This document shows positions 1 to 4,485 of a stretch of DNA of 5,124 bases, piece by piece. The stretch's first letter is position 1. Every line of letters starts with the position of its first letter. Made by a program: the position numbers and the translations under genes. Location: positions 1 through 5,124 of the forward strand of contig CAAGBH010000131.1 in the NCBI GenBank assembly GCA_900768035.1. The letters are read 5' to 3'. This DNA comes from Clostridia bacterium (GTDB lineage: Bacteria; Bacillota; Clostridia; Oscillospirales; Acutalibacteraceae). The notes under the pieces were generated by a model, which worked only from the letters and a program-made list of their open reading frames with translations, had not been told where the DNA came from and made no database searches.

Positions 1-15
1 GTTAGATATAAAAAG

Positions 16-56
16 TTTCCCTTATTTTCGCTCATAAGGGCAAAAACAAGGGAAAA
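16..56. repeat. Overlapping, mutually exclusive hairpin arms
   Basis: CCCTTAT at 19-25 pairs perfectly with ATAAGGG at 34-40. The overlapping TTTCCCTT at 16-23 pairs instead with AAGGGAAA at 48-55. Both stems use the same left arm, so only one can form at a time. There is no U-tract, so this is not a clear terminator. It lies beyond the terminator of the broken genes to its right, and its role is unknown. Confidence 0.4.
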
Positions 57-84
57 TACATAACAGTTGAGTTTGTAATTGACG

Positions 85-111
85 AAAAACCCAGTAATAT
101 CAAGGGTTTTT
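85..111 (-). terminator. Intrinsic terminator after the broken ParA region
   Basis: AAAAACCC at 85-92 pairs with GGGTTTTT at 104-111 around an 11-nt loop. Read on the minus strand this is a stem with a T-rich 3' arm, starting right at the stop codon (110-112) of the tail frame fused to the parA fragment. The symmetry would also let it act on plus-strand transcripts. Confidence 0.6.
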
Positions 112-238
112 AGAGCAAAAGACAGTTATTGTCTGATAAATTCCAATTTAACAGAACTCCACTAACTAATTTTTTAACATCTTTTTTACTCTTACCAGTA
201 ACATACATATTTTCTACCTTATCTTTTGTTATAACGAT
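110..238 (-). pseudogene. 3' remnant of an unrecognised gene, joined to the parA fragment
   Basis: A minus-strand frame runs open from about 256 to the stop at 110-112, shifted relative to parA, with no usable start codon at its left boundary. It encodes about 42 residues with a protein-like, lysine-rich composition, containing YIVITKDKVENMYVTGK and later VKKLVSGVLLNWN. It ends exactly at a hairpin terminator, as a real gene end would. I read it as the C-terminal end of another small protein, brought next to the parA fragment by a deletion or an assembly join near 238-245. I do not recognise the family. It could also be chance, since the stretch is short. Confidence 0.35.
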
Positions 239-440
239 ATAAGAGTGTAGATAGAGTTATTGATAAATCATCTTGATTATGCCATCCCATACAAGTTGTT
301 AAACTTGCTTGTGGATCGGCATCTACCAAGAGGACTCGTTTTCCCTCTTTTGCAAGTGCAACACCTAGACTTAATGCAGTAGTAGTTTTTCCTACTCCAC
401 CTTTTTGATTTGCAATAGCAATTACTTCACATTGTGACAT
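219..440 (-). pseudogene. parA: ParA/Soj-type ATPase, N-terminal fragment only
   Basis: This is the first 70 or so residues of a ParA/Soj-family P-loop ATPase, which drives partitioning of plasmids or chromosome origins together with a ParB partner and a DNA site. The deviant Walker A motif KGGVGKTT is at residues 13-20, with signature lysine 13 and nucleotide-binding lysine 18. The Walker A' stretch LLVDADPQASL is at 37-47. The start is secure: AGGAG lies about nine bases upstream of ATG 440. Family members are usually about 250-270 residues, but here homology stops near residue 67 (ITLSTLL) and the frame ends six codons later, so the rest of the ATPase, including Walker B and the DNA-binding surface, is missing. 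No parB is visible. Genes like this sit in plasmid and integrative-element backbones of Firmicutes. The truncation may be a true deletion or a chimeric contig join. Confidence 0.85.
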
Positions 441-466
441 TCTTTCTCATCTCCTTTCTTTCACAA

Positions 467-495
467 TTTAAGCCACCTTAAATAAATAAGATGGC
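467..495 (-). promoter_or_regulatory. Hairpin and palindrome in the parA leader
   Basis: In the minus-strand transcript, the arms at 487-495 and 472-480 form a 9-bp stem (GCCATCTTA with TAAGGTGGC, one U-G wobble) around a 6-nt loop. The wobble pairs only in minus-strand RNA, because the plus-strand RNA would have an A-C mismatch there. The overlapping palindrome TTTAAG-CCAC-CTTAAA at 467-482 could be a DNA operator. Both lie just upstream of the parA ribosome binding site, so autoregulation or attenuation is possible. Confidence 0.4.
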
Positions 496-516
496 TATGT
501 ATTCCATTTCTGGCAT

Positions 517-544
517 AAAAAAAGAACTGACATTTAATCAGTTC
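517..544 (-). terminator. Intrinsic terminator of the 48-codon gene
   Basis: GAACTGA at 524-530 pairs perfectly with TCAGTTC at 538-544 (7 bp, 7-nt loop). On the minus strand the stem is followed by seven Ts (523-517). It begins seven bases after the stop of the small gene at 552-698 and separates that gene from the parA fragment. Confidence 0.85.
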
Positions 545-551
545 GAATATG

Positions 552-698
552 TTATTTTTCTAATATAGTTATATATTTCAAAAGGAGTTCATCTATTAAA
601 TCTGTTTCTTTCTTTTGACTTAATAACTTTGTTCTCATTTCATTTAAAGAATTTATAATTACTTTTAATTCAAAATTATCTAATTTAATTTTTTTCAT
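552..698 (-). CDS. Small protein of 48 residues, function unknown
   Basis: A complete minus-strand frame of 48 codons starts at ATG 698 and stops with TAA at 552-554. It opens MKKIKLDNFELKVIINSLNE and ends LIDELLLKYITILEK. It is charged, leucine-rich and probably helical, with no signal peptide or membrane segment. Three independent signs make it real: an AGGAG ribosome binding site about ten bases before the ATG, a near-consensus promoter further upstream, and a clean terminator right after the stop. I recall small proteins of this general style in conjugative and integrative elements of clostridia, often near rep or par genes, but cannot name a family. The parA fragment lies next downstream, which fits a mobile-element backbone. 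Confidence 0.7.
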   Translation of the reverse strand: MKKIKLDNFELKVIINSLNEMRTKLLSQKKETDLIDELLLKYITILEK

Positions 699-739
699 AA
701 AACTCACACTCCTACTTATTGAATATTTAATTTAATTAT

Positions 740-768
740 ATTATAATGTGTTTTAGATTAAATGTTAA
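740..768 (-). promoter_or_regulatory. SigA-type promoter of the 48-codon gene
   Basis: On the minus strand, TTAACA (768-763, five of six to TTGACA) is followed after exactly 17 bases by TATAAT (745-740, perfect consensus). This lies 42 bases upstream of the small gene's ATG and is the best-looking promoter in the left part of the window. Confidence 0.7.
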
Positions 769-993
769 TTGTGCGAGTTTTTCATAAGTCCTACACTTAT
801 CATTTTTGAGATTTTTTTATTAAAAATTAGGTTAAAAATGTAAAACGCTTTAAATATTTTTTCCTTTATTTATAAGGGTTTGGAAGTGTTTTTTCATAAG
901 CCCCCATTTCCCATTGAATATTCAAACTGAACGAATTATCATTATTCATTACAACCATTCCTACTCAAATAATTACGAATTACGCATTACGCA
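746..993. other. AT-rich intergenic stretch without a gene
   Basis: No convincing reading frame with a ribosome binding site is seen on either strand between the small gene and lepB. The stretch holds an 11-nt direct repeat (TTTTTCATAAG at 778-788 and 890-900), a weak CCTT/AAGG hairpin near 863-877, and the heptamer array next to lepB. The change from AT-rich mobile-type DNA to chromosomal genes happens here, so this is where an integration boundary or a chimeric join would lie. Confidence 0.45.
778..900. repeat. Pair of 11-nt direct repeats
   Basis: TTTTTCATAAG occurs at 778-788 and again at 890-900 in the same orientation, in both cases close to a GTG or CAC context. Two copies are too few to call iterons, and this may be a protein-binding site pair. 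Confidence 0.3.
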
Positions 994-996
994 TTA
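969..996. repeat. Four tandem heptamers at the lepB stop codon
   Basis: Consecutive 7-mers ATAATTA, CGAATTA, CGCATTA, CGCATTA fill 969-996. Read on the minus strand they begin at the TAA stop of lepB, so the stop codon is part of the first repeat. The last two units are identical and the others drift by one or two bases. Confidence 0.6.
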
Positions 997-1632
997 TTTA
1001 TTATCCAACCTTCCAAACTTATCAAACGGAAAAATCCTGAAAACCGCATGACCTAATACATAACGGGCATCTATCATACCGTCATTGCCGATTTGTTTGA
1101 AGCGACTGTCGAGCGAAACTGCACGGTTATCACCCAAAACGAAAATACAACCCTTTGGCACAATAACAGGAAATTCAACATCTTGTTTATTGGTTGTGGG
1201 GGTGCTGATATAATCTTCCTTTAAAGCAACACCGTCAACATAGACCGTTCCTGTTTCAAAATCAATATCCACCGTTTGATTTTCAGTTGCAATTACACGC
1301 TTAATTATCGGGCCTTCATCAGTAGTAACACCGCCGACGGTATTATTGATATTGCGTGAAACCACAACAATATCACCCTGTTTCGGGGTGTAAGCAAAAT
1401 TTGAAATAACAACCCTTTCACCGTCGTGCAAGGTATTAAGCATAGAGTCGCCCGAAATAGTGGCAACCCTGAAACAAACACCGAAAATAATAACAACCGC
1501 AACAAGAGCAGTTGCGACAACATCCAGCCATTCAAACAATTCCTGTTTTTTAGAAGTTTTCTCGGGAGGTCGCACCTCAGCAACATCCCCGTCGCCAATC
1601 TGGGTATTAACCACAAAGCCTTTTTCTTCCAT
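994..1632 (-). CDS. lepB: Type I signal peptidase
   Basis: This is a membrane-anchored Ser/Lys peptidase that cleaves signal peptides from proteins leaving by Sec or Tat. The protein has 212 residues. A cytoplasmic N-terminus rich in charged residues (1-37) is followed by one membrane segment (about 38-58) and then the extracytoplasmic catalytic domain. The box with nucleophile Ser63 is SGDSMLNTL at 60-68. GDIVVV is at 86-91. The general-base lysine is Lys111 in IIKRVIA. The last conserved box is GDNRAVSLDSR at 167-177. The ATG at 1632 is chosen because AGGAGAG lies just before it; a longer in-frame start at 1689 would put the start inside the hairpin after rplS. One oddity is Asn66 where most homologues have Pro (SMxPT). 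It follows rplS, an arrangement common in clostridia, and the stop codon is in a heptamer repeat. The next gene expected there, rbgA, is absent. Confidence 0.95.
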   Translation of the reverse strand: MEEKGFVVNTQIGDGDVAEVRPPEKTSKKQELFEWLDVVATALVAVVIIFGVCFRVATISGDSMLNTLHDGERVVISNFAYTPKQGDIVVVSRNINNTVGGVTTDEGPIIKRVIATENQTVDIDFETGTVYVDGVALKEDYISTPTTNKQDVEFPVIVPKGCIFVLGDNRAVSLDSRFKQIGNDGMIDARYVLGHAVFRIFPFDKFGRLDNK

Positions 1633-1646
1633 AAATATCTCTCCTG

Positions 1647-1685
1647 AAAAAATTAAAGGGGACAAGGTGTTAACCCGTCCCCCTT
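1647..1685 (-). terminator. Terminator or attenuator between rplS and lepB
   Basis: On the minus strand GGGGAC (1682-1677) pairs with GTCCCC (1663-1658), and inner GGT/ACC pairing can extend the stem. The T-rich run TTTAATTTTTT follows (1657-1647). The hairpin starts just after the rplS stop, and the lepB ribosome binding site comes directly after the T-run. Partial readthrough would lower lepB relative to rplS. Confidence 0.65.
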
Positions 1686-1691
1686 CCAAGA

Positions 1692-2033
1692 TTAAATCAA
1701 TTCTTTAACCTTTGCAGCCTTACCAACTCTATCACGTAAGTAATAAAGTTTTGCTCTGCGAACCTGACCCTTGCGCACAAGTTCAACCTTAGCAACTGAA
1801 GGTGAATGTACAGGGAATACACGTTCAACACCAACACCGTAAGAAACACGGCGAACGGTGAAAGTTTCAGCAATACCGCTGTTGTTCTTAGCAATAACAG
1901 TACCTTCGAAAACCTGAATTCTTTCTTTTTCGCCTTCCTTGATGCGAACATGAACCTTAACGGTGCTACCGATTAAGATTTCAGGAACATCCTTTTTGAG
2001 CATATCTGCCGTTAATTCACGAATTACGTCCAT
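1692..2033 (-). CDS. rplS: Large-subunit ribosomal protein L19 (bL19)
   Basis: The 113-residue protein is full length for bL19, which sits at the interface of the two ribosomal subunits. The family signature is clear: KVHVRIKEGEKERIQVFEG near residues 26-44, then GTVIAKN, then the basic stretch VRRVSYGVGVERVFP around 60-75, and the C-terminal RRAKLYYLRDRVGKAAKVKE. The start at ATG 2033 is fixed by a perfect AAGGAGG about seven bases upstream. It is preceded by a structured leader and its own promoter and followed by a hairpin before lepB. The usual upstream neighbours rimM and trmD are not here; ypeB is. L19 synthesis is often feedback controlled through its own leader RNA in Firmicutes. Confidence 0.98.
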   Translation of the reverse strand: MDVIRELTADMLKKDVPEILIGSTVKVHVRIKEGEKERIQVFEGTVIAKNNSGIAETFTVRRVSYGVGVERVFPVHSPSVAKVELVRKGQVRRAKLYYLRDRVGKAAKVKELI

Positions 2034-2153
2034 GGTTTTTCCTCCTTAATTTTTTACCAGACGTTCATACCACTTATGTGCAGAGGACCATCCGCTTCAA
2101 TGTCGATTTTTCGGCAATGAACCCACCCGTAAGGACCGAGTGAAATCAAATGC
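2034..2153 (-). promoter_or_regulatory. Structured rplS leader, possible L19 leader RNA
   Basis: About 120 nt separate the predicted transcription start from the rplS start codon. This leader is richer in GC than the neighbouring spacers and carries no gene. GGTTCAT (2123-2117) can close with ATGAAC (2068-2063), enclosing a roughly 48-nt domain, and a small CAC-ATAA-GTG hairpin lies just inside the 3' arm. GGTCC occurs twice. A leader family for L19 autoregulation is known in Firmicutes (Rfam L19_leader). I cannot verify that this RNA fits that covariance model. Position and structure make a regulatory leader likely. Confidence 0.5.
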
Positions 2154-2159
2154 TCATAT

Positions 2160-2188
2160 ATTCTATCACATAACTTCCAAAAAAGCAA
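2160..2188 (-). promoter_or_regulatory. Probable rplS promoter
   Basis: On the minus strand TTGCTT (2188-2183) and TAGAAT (2165-2160) are separated by 17 bases. The -35 is weak and the -10 is five of six to consensus. The -35 begins within a few bases of the ypeB stop codon, so rplS-lepB can be transcribed independently of ypeB. Confidence 0.5.
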
Positions 2189-2191
2189 GCA

Positions 2192-3505
2192 TTATTTTGT
2201 CAAAGTTCCGCCATCGCTTTTTAGAAGTATTAAAATCTCCTCTTCTTTGAGTGTTAATACATTTATATATACTAAAATTTCTTCATTCTCTTGCGTGGTG
2301 CATAAAAATTCATAACACCTTACTTCTTTGCCCGAATTTGTTGGTATCAATGCAAGAGAGATCTGTTTGACTGTCAGTTTTTTGCTCACAACCGCTTTGG
2401 CCTGTTCGGCAGTGTATAGCGGTGTTTCAAAGGCTCTTTCCTGATGATTGGTTAGATATCCGCTCGCTTCATAAAGCATAATTTCCCCTGTGTCCATTGC
2501 AACGCCGACTTTTAAAAGGTCGGTATAACATATCGTCTGTCCGTCAAGAAAAGCAAAATTTATAACGCAAACACCCTCGTCTATGAAATAATAAGTCTCT
2601 ATAAAATTTGTTTTACCCATTCTTGAAAGATATCTTTTTGCCTTTTCAAGTGCCTGCTCATAAGATAAAATATTATTTCCGATATTTCCGGTTTTTCGCA
2701 TATATACGATATGCCCGCCCGCTTTTGAAACTGTAATATTAACCTCTTGGTCGGCAAAGCGGTATGCCGGAATTTTACCGCCCGTATCTGCCACAAATTC
2801 CACCTGTTTACCCAAATTTTCATTTGCAATTTCATTTGCCTGTTCTTTGGTGATTTCGGCTTCATTTTTGAGCATCAACGGCTCTTTTTCTAAAATATGG
2901 TCTGAATAAGGACCGTCATAAATCAAGGTGGGGTAATCGCTGAGTTCGCCCTCCAAAGAATTCAAAGTTTCCGACAGGCTCTCATCAACCTCGCTGTCAA
3001 TTTTATCTTCTATCTCTTTTGCCCAATATTCAAGGTTGTTATAATTTATCTGTGCCGTATTTACCGATTGTGAAACCTTTTGCGCCGTCTCAGATAAATA
3101 TGAAATATTTTGAGAAAAATCTTTTGGGATTTCCTGCCCGTTATAAATCATATTCGATACCGACATTGCATAATTACCCGCTTGAGATAAAAATCGGTTC
3201 AAAGCGGTTAAATCGTTGCTTGTGGGCAGTTGTGAAAGCGCCGTTTTCGAAACTTCAGCCTCGCTTAAAAGTTCGCTTGCAAGTCGGCTTAACTGATTAG
3301 CGCTTGTTGCAAACTGTGCCTTTTTAAGTATTACTGAAATGTTGTTCATTGCGGACGAAAACTCATCAAGACAGCGTGAATAATTATTTTCAATCTGTAA
3401 CTTATATTTTTGATTTTTTTGATATGACTTTGCAAGAGATACAGTAGCCATAACCAAAAAAGCGCTTAAAAAGGAAATTATCCTTACAATATTCCGTCTT
3501 TTCAT
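2192..3505 (-). CDS. ypeB: Spore germination protein YpeB
   Basis: YpeB is the partner of the cortex-lytic enzyme SleB in spores. Each needs the other for stability and correct placement, and YpeB is degraded during germination as SleB becomes active. The 437-residue protein has a basic N-terminus and a membrane or uncleaved signal segment at about 8-25, a long helical, Ser/Asn-rich N-terminal domain (about 27-185), the YpeB signature YPTLIYDGPYSDHI at 191-204, and then three PepSY-like modules (roughly 215-271, 281-346, 363-425). Length is close to the usual 440-450. Start ATG 3505 has a GGGGGT ribosome binding site about eight bases upstream. sleB, which normally precedes ypeB in the same operon, is not upstream here: within about 60 bases the sequence enters the repeated segment. 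It marks the host as a spore former. Confidence 0.93.
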   Translation of the reverse strand: MKRRNIVRIISFLSAFLVMATVSLAKSYQKNQKYKLQIENNYSRCLDEFSSAMNNISVILKKAQFATSANQLSRLASELLSEAEVSKTALSQLPTSNDLTALNRFLSQAGNYAMSVSNMIYNGQEIPKDFSQNISYLSETAQKVSQSVNTAQINYNNLEYWAKEIEDKIDSEVDESLSETLNSLEGELSDYPTLIYDGPYSDHILEKEPLMLKNEAEITKEQANEIANENLGKQVEFVADTGGKIPAYRFADQEVNITVSKAGGHIVYMRKTGNIGNNILSYEQALEKAKRYLSRMGKTNFIETYYFIDEGVCVINFAFLDGQTICYTDLLKVGVAMDTGEIMLYEASGYLTNHQERAFETPLYTAEQAKAVVSKKLTVKQISLALIPTNSGKEVRCYEFLCTTQENEEILVYINVLTLKEEEILILLKSDGGTLTK

Positions 3506-3584
3506 AGATATACCCCCATATCGTATATCTTTGCCAGAATTTCAAAAATTATCCAAAACAGGCGGTTAATCGTCGCTTTTTTAC

Positions 3585-3613
3585 TTGAACATCCCCATAA
3601 AATATGGTAAAAT
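3585..3613 (+). promoter_or_regulatory. SigA-type promoter in the left repeat copy
   Basis: TTGAAC (3585-3590) and TAAAAT (3608-3613) stand 17 bases apart on the plus strand. The promoter points into the toxin-tip and immunity cassette. The same elements and spacing occur in the right copy despite substitutions in the spacer, which supports function. Confidence 0.6.
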
Positions 3614-3629
3614 CAAAGCAATAATATGA
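3600..3629 (-). promoter_or_regulatory. Possible forespore (SigG-like) promoter for ypeB
   Basis: On the minus strand TCATA (3629-3625) and CATATTT (3606-3600) are 18 bases apart, a partial fit to the SigG pattern (GHATR, about 18, CATnnTA). It would read into ypeB, which is expressed in the forespore in Bacillus. The motif lies in the duplicated segment, so the right copy has it too where it faces no germination gene. The match may be chance in AT-rich DNA. Confidence 0.2.
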
Positions 3630-3635
3630 TTAATA

Positions 3636-3719
3636 ATTGAGAAGACAGAGAACCGTCCCCTGTCTTTGTGATTGAGAAGACAGAGAACCGTCCCCTGTCT
3701 TTGGTCCCCTGTCTTTGTG
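3636..3719. repeat. REP-like hairpin elements A and B plus a partial third
   Basis: Elements A (3642-3666) and B (3677-3701) are identical 25-mers with perfect 7-bp arms AAGACAG/CTGTCTT around the core AGAACCGTCCC. They sit in a 33-base perfect tandem duplication (3636-3668 and 3671-3703, period 35). A partial unit GTCCCCTGTCTTTG follows at 3704-3717. GGGGACGGTTC-type hairpins of this kind are widespread in Firmicutes and resemble REP elements mobilised by RAYT-family transposases; no transposase is in the window. Confidence 0.85.
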
Positions 3720-4063
3720 CCGCAACCGTTGGTGTTGCTGCACTTGGGGCATTCCTTGGACCATATGTTGCAAAACTTGCAAAGACCGTTGGATCTTCCA
3801 TAAAAACAGCTGTTAAAGGCGTACCAAAAAAAGTGGTTAAAAGAAGTTTTTCCGAATTAATGCAAGACATTAATAAAAATCCACGAAATTGGAAAATCAC
3901 AAAAGAAGTTATTAAAAAAAGTACAAAAAAAGGTAATCGAGGCGGATTATCTATTGAACGCGTGTACAAATCAAAAAAAACTGGCGAATACATTTACGAG
4001 CATATTTTAAAAGATAAGCTTGGCAGAATTATAGACAGACATTTTAGACCATACGGAAAGTAG
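3668..4063 (+). CDS. Truncated C-terminal toxin tip (polymorphic-toxin-like), putative
   Basis: The frame starts formally at GTG 3668, but residues 1-17 are translation of REP sequence and no ribosome binding site precedes it. Genuine-looking protein begins near residue 18 (nucleotide 3719): a small-residue hydrophobic stretch (AATVGVAALGAFLGPYVAKL, 18-37), a lysine-rich linker, then a compact basic C-terminal domain (about 66-131) ending DKLGRIIDRHFRPYGK. Such a hydrophobic pre-toxin segment before a short variable tip is typical of the 3' ends of Rhs-like and other polymorphic toxins, and a small acidic gene follows seven bases after the stop, where immunity genes sit. I infer a toxin tip that lost its delivery domains. 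I cannot name the toxin fold or its catalytic residues. The only internal in-frame ATG (residue 65) has no obvious ribosome binding site. It may be silent. Confidence 0.5.
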   Translation: MIEKTENRPLSLVPCLCAATVGVAALGAFLGPYVAKLAKTVGSSIKTAVKGVPKKVVKRSFSELMQDINKNPRNWKITKEVIKKSTKKGNRGGLSIERVYKSKKTGEYIYEHILKDKLGRIIDRHFRPYGK

Positions 4064-4070
4064 GAAAAAC

Positions 4071-4394
4071 ATGACTTTAAAAATTGCTATTCTTGATTCA
4101 TTGGCAGATGATTTTGAAGGTTTAGAACAAATAGAAAAATATTTATCTTTTCTTGGATATAAAATACAAAAAAATGAGATTGGAAATATAATTAAACAAT
4201 TGCTTAATGAAAATTTAATTTATGTTGTTGAAGACATAAGTGATGACGAGTATATTTGGTATGGATTGACTAAAAAGGGAAAAGCCTTGTGGAACGAGAG
4301 CGAGACAGCAGGCGTAAAAGAGACAGGGAGGGAGACAGCAGAGACGGGAAAGACAGAGTGGGGTAAGACAGGGGACGGTTCTATGTCTTGCTAA
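4071..4394 (+). CDS. Candidate immunity protein with winged-helix look, REP-extended C-terminus
   Basis: The start ATG 4071 lies seven bases after the toxin-tip stop, with AGGAAAA overlapping that stop as a weak ribosome binding site. Residues 1-76 look like a native small acidic protein: SLADDFEGLEQIEKYL (10-25), a second helix pair NEIGNIIKQLLNENLIYVVE (35-54), and a closing YGLTKKGKALW (64-74). This order resembles a winged helix and, from memory, small immunity-like proteins with ADDFE and LTxKGxxxW motifs. From about residue 77 the frame reads through degenerate REP repeats (GRETAETGKTEWGKTGDGS) and stops at 4392-4394, so the original stop was probably lost. Role is inferred from position: antidote of the upstream toxin tip. 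It could also be a small DNA-binding regulator. Confidence 0.55.
   Translation: MTLKIAILDSLADDFEGLEQIEKYLSFLGYKIQKNEIGNIIKQLLNENLIYVVEDISDDEYIWYGLTKKGKALWNESETAGVKETGRETAETGKTEWGKTGDGSMSC
4302..4390. repeat. Degenerate GACAG array and REP-like element C
   Basis: GAGACAG, GAGACGG and AAGACAG units recur at irregular 10-17-base steps from 4302, ending in a well-formed REP-like hairpin at 4365-4389 (AAGACA/TGTCTT arms, core GGGGACGGTTC). Element C is inverted relative to A and B and carries CATAG where they have CAGAG. Its exact inverse occurs at 4989-5013. The array is translated as the C-terminal extension of the upstream gene. Confidence 0.75.
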
Positions 4395-4485
4395 ACAAAT
4401 CATACAATTCAGCAACAGATATGACTTGAATTGGGTGATTGACGAAACTATTAAACTGCTAAAAAGTGATGTGTTTATAAAATGA
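4393..4485 (+). pseudogene. 3' remnant of a second lost protein, possibly a toxin tip
   Basis: A plus-strand frame with no start codon runs from the REP element to TGA at 4483-4485. It encodes about 30 protein-like residues, beginning KQIIQFSNRYDLNWVI and ending KLLKSDVFIK. Its TGA overlaps the ATG of the next gene in an ATGA quartet, the classic sign of translational coupling within one operon, so it probably was the end of the gene once partnered with the downstream one. By analogy with the preceding module I infer a toxin 3' end; the family is not recognisable. Confidence 0.45.

Larger units (their letters stand above)
3561..3643. repeat. 84-bp direct repeat, left copy
   Basis: This segment matches 4876-4959 over its whole length with about four substitutions and one missing C, in the same orientation. 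It carries a terminator-like hairpin, a promoter, and a common AT-rich end, and runs straight into a REP-like hairpin. In this copy the terminator stem is weakened to about four pairs by the missing C, while the T-run (3577-3582) remains. The two copies bracket the toxin/immunity cassette. Confidence 0.9.

Noticed and set aside
746..993. Plasmid replication origin with iterons
   Set aside because: Only two copies of the 11-mer, no Rep gene and no DnaA-box cluster are visible.
1633..1689. Longer lepB start at ATG 1689
   Set aside because: It would add 19 residues encoded by the rplS-lepB hairpin and T-run, has no ribosome binding site, and starts only a few bases from the rplS stop. ATG 1632 has AGGAGAG at the right distance.
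1426..1708. Plus-strand open frames opposite lepB (1426-1647, 1460-1708)
   Set aside because: Antisense shadows of lepB with Asn/Thr/Ser-rich non-protein-like composition and no ribosome binding sites.
1305..1951. Alternate minus-strand frames inside lepB (1305-1616) and rplS (1697-1951)
   Set aside because: Frame-shifted shadows of well-identified genes, leucine-rich by codon shift.
2599..3300. Frames 2599-2865 (minus) and 3019-3300 (plus) within ypeB
   Set aside because: Overlap a convincing full-length ypeB, have no start signals and no recognisable motifs.
3613..3993. Minus-strand frame opposite the toxin tip
   Set aside because: It begins in the toxin-tip region, ends in the REP and repeat DNA and has no ribosome binding site. 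The plus strand has promoter, gene order and protein-like composition.
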